From: G051132615 sp051132615 | GTDB lineage: Bacteria > Pseudomonadota > Gammaproteobacteria > Burkholderiales > Neisseriaceae | Direction of reading: 5' to 3' | Assembly (NCBI RefSeq): GCF_051132615.1 | Contig: NZ_CP152375.1 | Location: 1,240,001 to 1,304,000 of the forward strand | DNA: 64,000 nt | Part shown: positions 26,917 to 35,337 of the stretch, piece after piece | Numbering within the stretch: position 1 is the first letter of the stretch | Layout: every line of letters begins with the position of its first letter | Notes under the pieces: generated by a model | What the model saw: the letters and a program-made list of their open reading frames with translations, nothing else | Told to the model about the DNA's origin: nothing | Databases searched by the model: none | Made by a program: the position numbers and the translations under genes

Positions 26917-28170
26917 ATGAAAACATTTAACTATAAAAACCAAGAATTATTATGTGATGGGGTGCCTGTGGCACAATTAGCGCAACAATATGGTACCCCT
27001 TTATATGTTTACAGCGAACAAGCCTTAACAGATGCTTATCACCATTACAGTAAATCTTTTAAACAGACCAACCCACTCATCTGTTATGCAGTTAAAGCAA
27101 ATGGCAACTTAAGCATTTTAAAACATTTTGCCGCTTTAGGTAGTGGATTTGATATTGTGTCAGGGGGAGAGTTAGAACGCGTATTAGCAGCAAATGGTAA
27201 GGCTCAAAAAACCATTTTTTCTGGTGTAGGAAAAACACACGAAGAAATCGCTTTTGCCTTAGAACAAAACATTCTGTGTTTTAATGTTGAATCAATCAAT
27301 GAATTGGATCGCATTCAACAGGTTGCATTACAAAAAGGGATAAAAGCCCCTATTTCACTGAGAATTAACCCTGATGTTGACGCTCAAACCCACCCTTATA
27401 TTTCTACAGGCTTAAAAGAAAATAAATTTGGTATTGCTTATAAAGATGCACTAAATGCTTATTTATATGCACAAACATTAAGTCAATTAAATATCATCGG
27501 CATTGACTGCCATATTGGTTCTCAACTACTACAAGTTGAGCCTTTAATAGAAGCCTTCAACCGTTTGATTCTTTTAATTGATAAACTGAGTGAACATGGC
27601 ATTCACTTACATCATATTGATATGGGGGGTGGTTTGGGCATTCCTTATCATCATCAAGAAACTAAGCCTGATATTGAAAAATATGCGCAAGCAATAGAAA
27701 GCACCATTACTCATAAAAATCTTCAATTAATATTGGAACCTGGCCGTTCATTAGTAGGTAATGCTGGCATACTGCTGACACAAATTGAGTTCATCAAAAA
27801 GACAGAAGACAAAAATTTTATTATTGTTGATGCAGCAATGAATGACTTGATGAGACCATCTTTATATCAAGCCTTTCATGAGATCATCCCCGTTATAGAC
27901 AATAAAGAAGTGCCCCCTATCACAGCAGATATCGTCGGTCCTATCTGTGAATCTGGTGACTTTTTAGGAAAAGATAGAACCTTATCTGTACAAGAACAAG
28001 ATTATTTAGCCATAAAAAGCGCAGGCGCATATGCATCCAGTATGGCCAGTAATTATAATACTCGCCCCAAAGCAGCAGAAGTATTGATTACAAAAAATAA
28101 TCAGGCTAGGCTGATTCGGAAAAGAGAAACACTGTTTCAATTATTAGAAAACGAGCAAACTTGTTTATAA
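26917..28170 (+). CDS. lysA: Diaminopimelate decarboxylase
   Basis: Last step of lysine synthesis: PLP-dependent decarboxylation of meso-diaminopimelate. It has 417 residues in the alanine-racemase-like fold. The PLP Lys is in CYAVKANGN, the glycine-rich phosphate loop is DMGGGLGIPY, and the other active-site Cys is in GPICESGDFLG. The gene begins 3 nt after lptM and ends at a strong palindromic terminator. Confidence 0.97.
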   Translation: MKTFNYKNQELLCDGVPVAQLAQQYGTPLYVYSEQALTDAYHHYSKSFKQTNPLICYAVKANGNLSILKHFAALGSGFDIVSGGELERVLAANGKAQKTIFSGVGKTHEEIAFALEQNILCFNVESINELDRIQQVALQKGIKAPISLRINPDVDAQTHPYISTGLKENKFGIAYKDALNAYLYAQTLSQLNIIGIDCHIGSQLLQVEPLIEAFNRLILLIDKLSEHGIHLHHIDMGGGLGIPYHHQETKPDIEKYAQAIESTITHKNLQLILEPGRSLVGNAGILLTQIEFIKKTEDKNFIIVDAAMNDLMRPSLYQAFHEIIPVIDNKEVPPITADIVGPICESGDFLGKDRTLSVQEQDYLAIKSAGAYASSMASNYNTRPKAAEVLITKNNQARLIRKRETLFQLLENEQTCL

Positions 28171-28201
28171 AAAATACAGGTCAGCTGACCTGTATTTTTT
28201 T
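28169..28201. terminator. Terminator shared by lysA and zapD
   Basis: Near-perfect palindrome: ATACAGGTCAG pairs with CTGACCTGTAT, flanked by A6 and T6. It lies between convergent genes and should work in both directions. Confidence 0.85.
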
Positions 28202-28214
28202 CATAGCTTATCCA

Positions 28215-28973
28215 TTAAAACTTACACACATCTAATGTAAAAGGAATATCTAAAGGAATTTGTTTACCTTTACTTTCCTTTGTTGTTGCTTGAACAAAGC
28301 GAATATTTGTCATATATTTATTTGCCGATACCTCTGGCACAGCACCAAATTTTGGTTCTAGATGTATTCGAAGCAAATGAATATGTGTGCTTAAACTACT
28401 TTGCTGATATATCCCCGCTTTTGCAACAAAATTATGATGCTCAGCCCCTTCCCTTAGAATTTTTAATAGCTCTTTAATCGCATTGAACGTTGGGCGTAAT
28501 GAACTGGCCCAATTATTTAAATCCTGACGCCGTTTTTCATCCGGAGAGCTAAGCCAAAAATGGTAAGATGGTAAATCAAATTGGCTAGAGCCACCGACAA
28601 CACCCATTCTCTGTTTAATGGACATTAACCACTCATTTTCGCGTAAATGAGAACCAAATTTATGGCAAATAGATTGAAGCTGTGTCGCCGCATCACCTAG
28701 CAAAAACAAAGCATTATTTAATTTTTTTTCATCTACTGCAGGGTTATCTTTCAATCCTATAAATATTTGTTTTTGCCTTTCTATTTCTTGCAAAATATCT
28801 GTTTTTAAATCTGAACGAGTCGCCGTCTCCATAATTTCAAAAATACTTTGTAACGCATAATGATGAAAACAAGAATCCGCTTGAGTAACCAAAAAATCAA
28901 AACGGTTAAATAAGCTCTCTAATCTTAAAAAAATTCTAACTCGCTCTACAAGAGGAAATTCAAAACATATCAA
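28215..28973 (-). CDS. zapD: Cell division protein ZapD
   Basis: FtsZ-bundling Z-ring factor (formerly YacF). It has 252 residues, all-helical N-terminal part with FEFPLVERVRIFLRLE and the C-terminal region LRIHLEPKFGAVPEVSANKY, both highly characteristic. It overlaps the end of coaE by 4 nt (ATGA), continuing the pilF-pilG-pilD-coaE-zapD block. Confidence 0.93.
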   Translation of the reverse strand: MICFEFPLVERVRIFLRLESLFNRFDFLVTQADSCFHHYALQSIFEIMETATRSDLKTDILQEIERQKQIFIGLKDNPAVDEKKLNNALFLLGDAATQLQSICHKFGSHLRENEWLMSIKQRMGVVGGSSQFDLPSYHFWLSSPDEKRRQDLNNWASSLRPTFNAIKELLKILREGAEHHNFVAKAGIYQQSSLSTHIHLLRIHLEPKFGAVPEVSANKYMTNIRFVQATTKESKGKQIPLDIPFTLDVCKF

Positions 28974-29599
28974 AATATCCTCCCTTTCTCCTGTTCAAAG
29001 TAATTTAAATAAAATTGATGTAGCTGCTTAACAGATGCTTTTAAAATATCTTGGTCTGAGTTATTCTCAATCACATCATTTGCTTTTTTCAAGCGAGCTT
29101 CACGGCTTGCCTGTTGCGCCATAATGGCACAAACTTGAGTTTCTGTCAGTTGACTTCTAGCCATAACCCGCTGAATTTGAATATTTTCATCGCAATCAAC
29201 AACCAGCACTCGTTTAACCAAACTTAAAAAATTACCTGTTTCAAACAACAAGGGTACAACCAATATGCCATATAATGCATTTATACCAGATATTTGCCTG
29301 ATTGCCTCAGTTTTAATCATTGGATGAGCAATTTTTTCTAATTTTTTTTTATATACTTGATCCGCAAAAACAATCTGCCGTAAGATTGCTCGATCAATCT
29401 GTCCATTTTCTTGGAAAACACAATCACCAAAGGCCAAACGAACTTGCGATAAAAAAGGCTCCGTTTGGCTCAACTGACGAGAAATTTCATCTGTATCAAC
29501 AACAGGCACCCCTAACTCTTGAAAAAAATCGGAAACCGCTGTTTTTCCTGAACCAATGCCACCAGTTAAACCAACAAAGGGGGTCTTAAAACTGTACAT
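28970..29599 (-). CDS. coaE: Dephospho-CoA kinase
   Basis: Final step of coenzyme A synthesis, phosphorylating the 3'-hydroxyl of dephospho-CoA. 209 residues from MYSFKTPFVGLTGG; P-loop GLTGGIGSGKTAVS near residues 9-22, and the DTDEISRQL substrate region. The start is inside the end of pilD (14-nt overlap); the frame extends 27 codons further into pilD without support. This position after pilD is the one seen in Neisseria and Pseudomonas. Confidence 0.95.
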   Translation of the reverse strand: MYSFKTPFVGLTGGIGSGKTAVSDFFQELGVPVVDTDEISRQLSQTEPFLSQVRLAFGDCVFQENGQIDRAILRQIVFADQVYKKKLEKIAHPMIKTEAIRQISGINALYGILVVPLLFETGNFLSLVKRVLVVDCDENIQIQRVMARSQLTETQVCAIMAQQASREARLKKANDVIENNSDQDILKASVKQLHQFYLNYFEQEKGRIF

Positions 29600-30461
29600 T
29601 AGGGTATAGCCAAGATAAAATATTCTTACCATACATAAATGCAATCCAGCCTGCACAAGCCAATGATGGTCCAAAAGCAAATGGTATATTTTTATGTTCA
29701 GTTTTTTGTTTCGATGTCATTATTATGAGACCATAATAGAAAAAGCCCAATATAGCCGACAATAAAATAACGACCAATAACGGTGCAACACCTAACCAAG
29801 CCCCTAAAGCAGCAAGCAGTTTAAAGTCTCCATAGCCCATGCCCTCTTTTTTAGTTAGTATTTTGAATAACCAAAAGATGATCCATAAAAACAAATAACC
29901 AACCATTGCACCAATAACAGCTTCTTTTACAGAAATATAAGTTTCAAATAAGCTTAAAGCCAACCCAAACCACAAAAGAGGCAAGGTTAGATTATCAGGT
30001 AATAATTGAGTATCAGCATCAATAAAGATCATACTGACTAAAAAAGCAGAGAACAACATTCCACCTAAAGCAGGTAAACCGACACCAAATTTCCAAGCAA
30101 CCATTGCAAACAATATACCAGTCAATAACTCAACCAAAGGATAACGGATACTGATATGGGTACCACACTTGGCACATGCACCCTTTAAAAAAATATAACT
30201 GACAATAGGAATATTTTGCCAAGGTCGAATGGGTGCTTGACAATTAGGACAAGCTGAATGAGGAACCACTAAATTAAAAACAGGCGGAGGTGTTTCTTCT
30301 TCAATAAGATTTAATTGAATCTGACATTGGTGATTCCATGTATTCTCTAACATTTTGGGCAAACGATAAATCACAACATTTAAAAAACTACCAACCAGAA
30401 GCCCAAAAAACAAAGCAACGCAGGTAAATAAACCTACGTTGTCACGAAACAATTCAAACAT
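29586..30461 (-). CDS. pilD: Type IV prepilin peptidase/methyltransferase
   Basis: Inner-membrane aspartyl protease that cleaves prepilin leaders and N-methylates the new N-terminus. It has 291 residues and about eight membrane segments. The cytoplasmic loop has paired Cys motifs (CPNC and CAKC) and SYIFLKGACAKCG. The catalytic Asp residues are in IFIDADTQLLPD and GMGYGDFKLLAALGAW (GxGD motif). Its substrates (pilE and minor pilins) are not in this window. Confidence 0.95.
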   Translation of the reverse strand: MFELFRDNVGLFTCVALFFGLLVGSFLNVVIYRLPKMLENTWNHQCQIQLNLIEEETPPPVFNLVVPHSACPNCQAPIRPWQNIPIVSYIFLKGACAKCGTHISIRYPLVELLTGILFAMVAWKFGVGLPALGGMLFSAFLVSMIFIDADTQLLPDNLTLPLLWFGLALSLFETYISVKEAVIGAMVGYLFLWIIFWLFKILTKKEGMGYGDFKLLAALGAWLGVAPLLVVILLSAILGFFYYGLIIMTSKQKTEHKNIPFAFGPSLACAGWIAFMYGKNILSWLYPNVQF

Positions 30462-30563
30462 AAAAAATCTCTCGCATTTTAAAAAATATGAGCATATTCA
30501 CACCTCTATTATCACAATAACAGTTAGGGATACGAATGAAGTATCCCTATTGGTAGTAAATTC

Positions 30564-31814
30564 TTAACCTTTAAGCGCATCGCCCATTTGAAATAGCGGT
30601 AAATACATAGCAACCAATAGACCACCGACGACAACACCTAAGAAGACCATAATAATAGGTTCCATCATTGTAGAAAGCATATCTACTGCTTGATCAACCT
30701 CATCTTCCAAAAACTCAGCCACTTTATTCAACATATCATCTAAAGAACCAGATTCTTCACCAATAGAGGCCATTTGCACCATCATATTTGGAAATAAATT
30801 GGTTGCAGTCATAGAAGTTGTTAAAGAAATACCATTTTTAATATCTTGTTGAATTTTTCTGGTTGCTTTTTCATATAAAATATTTCCTGCAGCACCTGCA
30901 ACTGAATTCAATGCTTCAACTAAAGGAACCCCCGCAGTAAACAATGTTGCAGTTGTCCTCGCCCATCTGGCAACAACAGATTTACGGACAATAGGGCCAA
31001 AAATAGGCAATTGTAATAATAAGCGATCCCGTTTCTGTTGTAATGACCATGAATGCTTAACAGCGTAAGACAAGCCAAAACCACCACCAAATACAATGAT
31101 CAATATTACCCACCACCAAGCCACAAAGAAATCCGATATATCCATCACAAACTGTGTAATCCAAGGCAAGGTTGCGCCCACACCATCATACATATCTTTA
31201 AAAGCAGGTAAAACGAATACCATCATGGCCACAATTAATAAGAACGCGACAATCAATACGATGACTGGATAGGTTAATGCTTTTTTGACCTTTTTGCGAA
31301 TAGCCTGAGTTTTTTCTTTATATGTTGCCAGCTTATCTAATAAGCTATCTAACACACCACCAGCCTCACCCGCATTGACTAAACTACAAAATAATTGGTC
31401 GAATTGCGCAGGATGTTTAGCAAAAGCATTTCCTAAAGACATACCTTGTTCGACATCCCCTCTAACATCCATCAACAATTTCATCATGGAAGAGTTCGCC
31501 TGCCCTTTAGCGGCAATCTCAAAAGCCTGCAACAAGGGCAAGCCCGCTTTCATCATGGTCGCCAATTGTCTGGAAAATAGGGTGACATCGGCATCTTTAA
31601 TCTTACGACCCCTTTTCGCTTGCTGCCTTTGTACTTTGGTCACATGCACACCACGTCTTGCCAACTTTTGACGCGCTTCTGCCTCATTTACTGCAGAGAT
31701 TTCACCATTAACGCCTTTACCTGACGCTCTGTCTTTACCATCAAAACGCCATAACTTATCGTTTGATTTCTTTTTCACCGCTGTTTGAACAGGTTTTCTT
31801 ACTGGCTTATTCAT
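30564..31814 (-). CDS. pilG: Type IV pilus inner-membrane platform protein
   Basis: GspF/PilC-family platform that couples the cytoplasmic ATPases to pilin assembly; called PilG in Neisseria. It has 416 residues. A basic N-terminal extension precedes two repeated GspF domains (QLATMMKAGLPLLQAFEI near 84-101 and TTATLFTAGVPLVEALNSV near 287-305) and three to four membrane segments, the last in IIMVFLGVVVGGLLVAMYLP. Located between pilF (24 nt upstream) and pilD. Confidence 0.95.
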   Translation of the reverse strand: MNKPVRKPVQTAVKKKSNDKLWRFDGKDRASGKGVNGEISAVNEAEARQKLARRGVHVTKVQRQQAKRGRKIKDADVTLFSRQLATMMKAGLPLLQAFEIAAKGQANSSMMKLLMDVRGDVEQGMSLGNAFAKHPAQFDQLFCSLVNAGEAGGVLDSLLDKLATYKEKTQAIRKKVKKALTYPVIVLIVAFLLIVAMMVFVLPAFKDMYDGVGATLPWITQFVMDISDFFVAWWWVILIIVFGGGFGLSYAVKHSWSLQQKRDRLLLQLPIFGPIVRKSVVARWARTTATLFTAGVPLVEALNSVAGAAGNILYEKATRKIQQDIKNGISLTTSMTATNLFPNMMVQMASIGEESGSLDDMLNKVAEFLEDEVDQAVDMLSTMMEPIIMVFLGVVVGGLLVAMYLPLFQMGDALKG

Positions 31815-31838
31815 GCCACTCCCTCATTTTTAAATAAC

Positions 31839-33530
31839 TTAATCATTCGTATTGGCTTCTACCTCTTCTAATGAGGTGATTCCTTGCATTACTTTTAAAA
31901 GCCCAGCACGACGCAAATCAATGAGCCCTTCCTTATAGGCAATATCAGCAATATCAATTGCTGTACCATTTTTCATAATAACCCTTTGAATAGCATCAGA
32001 TACAGGCATGACCTCGTATAAACCTGCACGTCCCTTATAACCAGAGCCTCGACAGTCTTCACAGCCATTAGGACCATACAAAGTCCAACTACCATCTAAA
32101 TCTTCTGGCTTAAATCCTGCAGCTAATAAAGCTTCTTCAGGAATATCTAAAGGCTTTTTACATTTACACAAACGTCTTACCAGACGTTGTGCCAAAATCA
32201 GATTAACTGAACTGGCAATATTAAAGGGGGCAACCCCCATATTCAATAACCGCGATAGAGTAGCAGGAGCATTATTAGTGTGTAAAGTTGAAAACACCAT
32301 ATGACCAGTTTGTGCAGCCTTAATCGCAATATCCGCAGTTTCCAAATCACGAATCTCACCCACCATGATGATATCTGGATCCTGACGCAAAAAAGATTTC
32401 AGTGCGGCGGCAAAAGTTAAACCTTGTTTATCATTTACATTCACCTGATTAATACCAGGTAAATTAATCTCAGCAGGGTCTTCTGCTGTAGAAATATTCG
32501 AATCAGGTGTATTCAATATATTCAAGCAAGTATATAAAGTCACCGTTTTACCTGAGCCTGTTGGCCCGGTGACTAATACCATTCCATAAGGCCGATGAAT
32601 AGCCTCCATCAAAATTTCTTTCTGTTTTGGATCAAAACCAAGTTGTTCAATACCCAATTGAACACCACTGGAATCCAAAATACGCATCACAATTTTTTCA
32701 CCAAATAATGTTGGCAAGGTACTCACACGAAAATCTATAGAACGTGTTTTTGTCACTTTTAGCTTCAAGCGCCCATCTTGCGGAATCCGTTTTTCTGAGA
32801 TGTCCAATTTTGAAATAACTTTAATACGAGAGGCAAGTTTTTCCTTAATTGCAATAGGAGGCTGCACCACTTCTCTTAATTGTCCATCTACTCGAAACCG
32901 AACTCTGTAACTTTTTTCATAAGGTTCAAAGTGAATATCAGATGCTCCTATATTAATGGCATCTAATAATATCTTATGCAAGAACTTAACAACAGGCGCA
33001 TCTTCTGCACCGCCTTCTTCCTCATCAAGGCTTTCCGTTGGCAACTCATCGGCCAACATTTCTTCATCTAGGCCATCCATTGCAGAAGAGGTCTGCTGCC
33101 CATAGAGTTCTAAAATGCGAGCTAATTTGTCATCAAGTGCCACAATAACTTCTACAGCCAAACCTGAAGCAAAGCCAATATCACGAAACACATTCATCTG
33201 AGTCGGATCAGATGCCGCAACAAATAATTTATTTCCTCGTTTAAATAAAGGCACAACATGGTTTTTCAGCAACAGCTCATCTTCAATCTCAACACGAGGT
33301 AAAGATTCAATTTCTAAAACGCTGACATCAAGCAATGGGAAGCCAAATGTCCTAGAAGCAAATTCAGCCAGCTCCATCGAGGACATTTTTTTACTTTTTA
33401 TTAAATGGGTAACAAATAAGCTATCTTCTGCTTGAGCAGCTTGCTGAATGGCCTCTGCATCTTGCAGTAATAAAATATTATTTTGCACCAAAGCGCGAGC
33501 AAGCCCGCTTAACACCAAACCTTCTGCCAT
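31839..33530 (-). CDS. pilF: Type IV pilus assembly ATPase
   Basis: Hexameric extension ATPase (PilB family, PilF in Neisseria) that powers pilus polymerisation. It has 563 residues. The N-terminal GspE/MshEN domain binds the platform. The ATPase core has Walker A GPTGSGKTVTLYT (near 328-340), the Asp box EDPAEINLPGINQV, Walker B DPDIIMVGEIRDLETA and the His box TGHMVFSTLHTN. A tetracysteine zinc site (CKCKK and CEDCRG) is in the C-terminal domain. First gene of the block running to zapD. Confidence 0.96.
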   Translation of the reverse strand: MAEGLVLSGLARALVQNNILLLQDAEAIQQAAQAEDSLFVTHLIKSKKMSSMELAEFASRTFGFPLLDVSVLEIESLPRVEIEDELLLKNHVVPLFKRGNKLFVAASDPTQMNVFRDIGFASGLAVEVIVALDDKLARILELYGQQTSSAMDGLDEEMLADELPTESLDEEEGGAEDAPVVKFLHKILLDAINIGASDIHFEPYEKSYRVRFRVDGQLREVVQPPIAIKEKLASRIKVISKLDISEKRIPQDGRLKLKVTKTRSIDFRVSTLPTLFGEKIVMRILDSSGVQLGIEQLGFDPKQKEILMEAIHRPYGMVLVTGPTGSGKTVTLYTCLNILNTPDSNISTAEDPAEINLPGINQVNVNDKQGLTFAAALKSFLRQDPDIIMVGEIRDLETADIAIKAAQTGHMVFSTLHTNNAPATLSRLLNMGVAPFNIASSVNLILAQRLVRRLCKCKKPLDIPEEALLAAGFKPEDLDGSWTLYGPNGCEDCRGSGYKGRAGLYEVMPVSDAIQRVIMKNGTAIDIADIAYKEGLIDLRRAGLLKVMQGITSLEEVEANTND

Positions 33531-33649
33531 GCTTTATACTCAATCCTAATTATTCACTAGAGTGTAAATTATATCGTTATTTCTATGCATTAGATAAAGT
33601 AAGAAATAAAAAAACCTGTTTTTATGTATAAAAAACAGAATACGCAACA

Positions 33650-33677
33650 AAAAAGCCAGCAATCGCTGGCTTTTTTT
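33650..33677. terminator. Terminator after the porin gene
   Basis: Ten-bp stem AAAAGCCAGC/GCTGGCTTTT with AATC loop and flanking A and T runs. Strong; lies 22 nt beyond the porin stop codon. Confidence 0.85.
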
Positions 33678-33698
33678 AATAATTCTAACCCATCAAGA

Positions 33699-34814
33699 TT
33701 AGAATAAGTGACGCATACCCACACCGATAGAGTATGTTTTGATTTTTGGTTTGTCTGAAGTACTCACGCCAGCATTAGGATCAGTTACTGCACCTAAAGC
33801 ACCAGTACCTTGATTTAAGTAACCAACATTAAACATTGCAGTAGTACGTTTAGACAACGCATAATCAGCACCCAAGATTACTTGATCGTATTTACTGTTA
33901 TCAAGTTTGTCGCCACCGTTAACATTTTTTGCTTTGAAACCGTGCATATAAGTAACTTTAGGAGTAATTGCACCAAAAGTATAACCAACGGTGAAACCTA
34001 ATTCGCTGGCTTTCAAGTTATCGCTATCATCAACTTTGATGCCTGTAGCAACTTGGTTTCTATCAGCAAAACCTTTGGTGTATTGGTAAGCCAATACAGC
34101 TAAAAGATTATTAGCATTGTAACCAAGTTCTAGACGATGGGCTTGACCAGCTTTCAAGTCACCAGAGTCATTACGGTATGAGTCATTGTAATAACCGAAG
34201 CCATATTTAGCAAAGTAACCACTATTTTGATAGTTCAAGCCTAAAACAGTTACATATGCATTACCTTCACGTTTTGCATCACGACGCATTTCATCCAAAC
34301 CATGAGTTACGTTGAAATCAAAACCAGCCCATGTTGGAGAATCGTAACGCACAGCGTTAGCCATACGTACATCAGTACGAGTGAAAATACCTAGACCATT
34401 TGCGGTGGTATAACCATCAGCTGTATTGTTAGTGTATTCCCATGCATCTACATCACCCATGTTTTCGCCAAATTGGCTACGTACATAACCTGCACGGACT
34501 TTACCGAAACCACCTTCTAAACCAATAAAGGTGTCACGACTTGCCCATGCACTACCTTTAGGATCAGCTTGATCAGCAAAAATACCTGTTTCAACTTGCC
34601 AAATAGCTTTCAAACCACCAGCAACGTCTTCAGAACCTTTAAAACCAACATAAGAACCAAAATCATCAACAGTATTGATTGATTTACGGCCTGCATCACC
34701 CTGTTTTGTAGAATGATTGTAGAAACCTGCACGGATATTACCGTAAATGGTAACATCAGCCATTGCTGCAACAGGCAATGCTGCCAATGTCAAAGCGATT
34801 AGTGTTTTTTTCAT
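33699..34814 (-). CDS. Outer-membrane porin, Gram-negative trimeric type
   Basis: General-diffusion porin of the Neisseria PorA/PorB and Burkholderia Omp family. 371 residues with a cleavable signal peptide (MKKTLIALTLAALPVAAMA, cleavage after AMA) followed by DVTIYGNIRAGFY, the typical first strand. Alternating beta-strand pattern throughout, the plug-loop region near GFGKVRAGYVRSQFGENMG, and the C-terminal strand ending in Phe (SIGVGMRHLF) recognised by the BAM complex. Monocistronic, with a good promoter at 34914-34942 and a strong terminator, consistent with high expression. Confidence 0.93.
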   Translation of the reverse strand: MKKTLIALTLAALPVAAMADVTIYGNIRAGFYNHSTKQGDAGRKSINTVDDFGSYVGFKGSEDVAGGLKAIWQVETGIFADQADPKGSAWASRDTFIGLEGGFGKVRAGYVRSQFGENMGDVDAWEYTNNTADGYTTANGLGIFTRTDVRMANAVRYDSPTWAGFDFNVTHGLDEMRRDAKREGNAYVTVLGLNYQNSGYFAKYGFGYYNDSYRNDSGDLKAGQAHRLELGYNANNLLAVLAYQYTKGFADRNQVATGIKVDDSDNLKASELGFTVGYTFGAITPKVTYMHGFKAKNVNGGDKLDNSKYDQVILGADYALSKRTTAMFNVGYLNQGTGALGAVTDPNAGVSTSDKPKIKTYSIGVGMRHLF

Positions 34815-34913
34815 TGCTGAATTCCTTTTTTTAGTTCAGTCAAAATAGTCTTAAATTCTTCTTGAGATTTTAAGCTCAGGGTTAACCCACAAGAAGCAGG
34901 GTTGTTAGGGTGA

Positions 34914-34942
34914 AATATAAAGGGTAGTAGAAAAAAACTCAA
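34914..34942 (-). promoter_or_regulatory. Porin promoter
   Basis: On the minus strand TTGAGT (34942-34937) and TATATT (34919-34914) with a 17-nt spacer, about 100 nt upstream of the porin start. Confidence 0.6.
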
Positions 34943-35276
34943 ACTCTATCCACAAACAGATTTAAAAAATAATGCAGATCAACATCATTTTTTTAAAAAA
35001 CCATTAAAATACAAACAGATAACACAAAACAAAAACAGTTGTATAAAACACACACTTAATCTAAATTCCTTTTAATTAAACATTATATAAGTAATTTCCT
35101 ACTTAGTTTTTATGGCAAAAATATATCTAAATAAGCAATTATTGTGTACTGACAAAGCTGCATTTATTCATCACTACATATTATTGACACACCCTATAAC
35201 AATGATACAAAAAACCATCATAAAACATCTATCTTAAAAGGAACACACCCTATTAATCATTTTTCATAAAATCACT

Positions 35277-35306
35277 TTTACATAACCAAACCAAATTCGG
35301 TACAAT
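35277..35306 (+). promoter_or_regulatory. mutS promoter
   Basis: TTTACA (35277-35282) and TACAAT (35301-35306) with 18-nt spacing, 31 nt upstream of the mutS ATG. Confidence 0.5.
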
Positions 35307-35337
35307 AGAGCACTCTAAACATTAATGAATTGAAAAC

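Larger units (their letters stand above)
34815..35337. other. Divergent regulatory region between porin and mutS
   Basis: About 520 nt holding the porin promoter and leader on the left and the mutS promoter on the right. The middle (about 34960-35260) is AT-rich, with a TTGACA at 35184 that has no matching -10 box. A near-match to a DnaA box (CTATCCACA) lies around 34947. No gene seen. Confidence 0.5.
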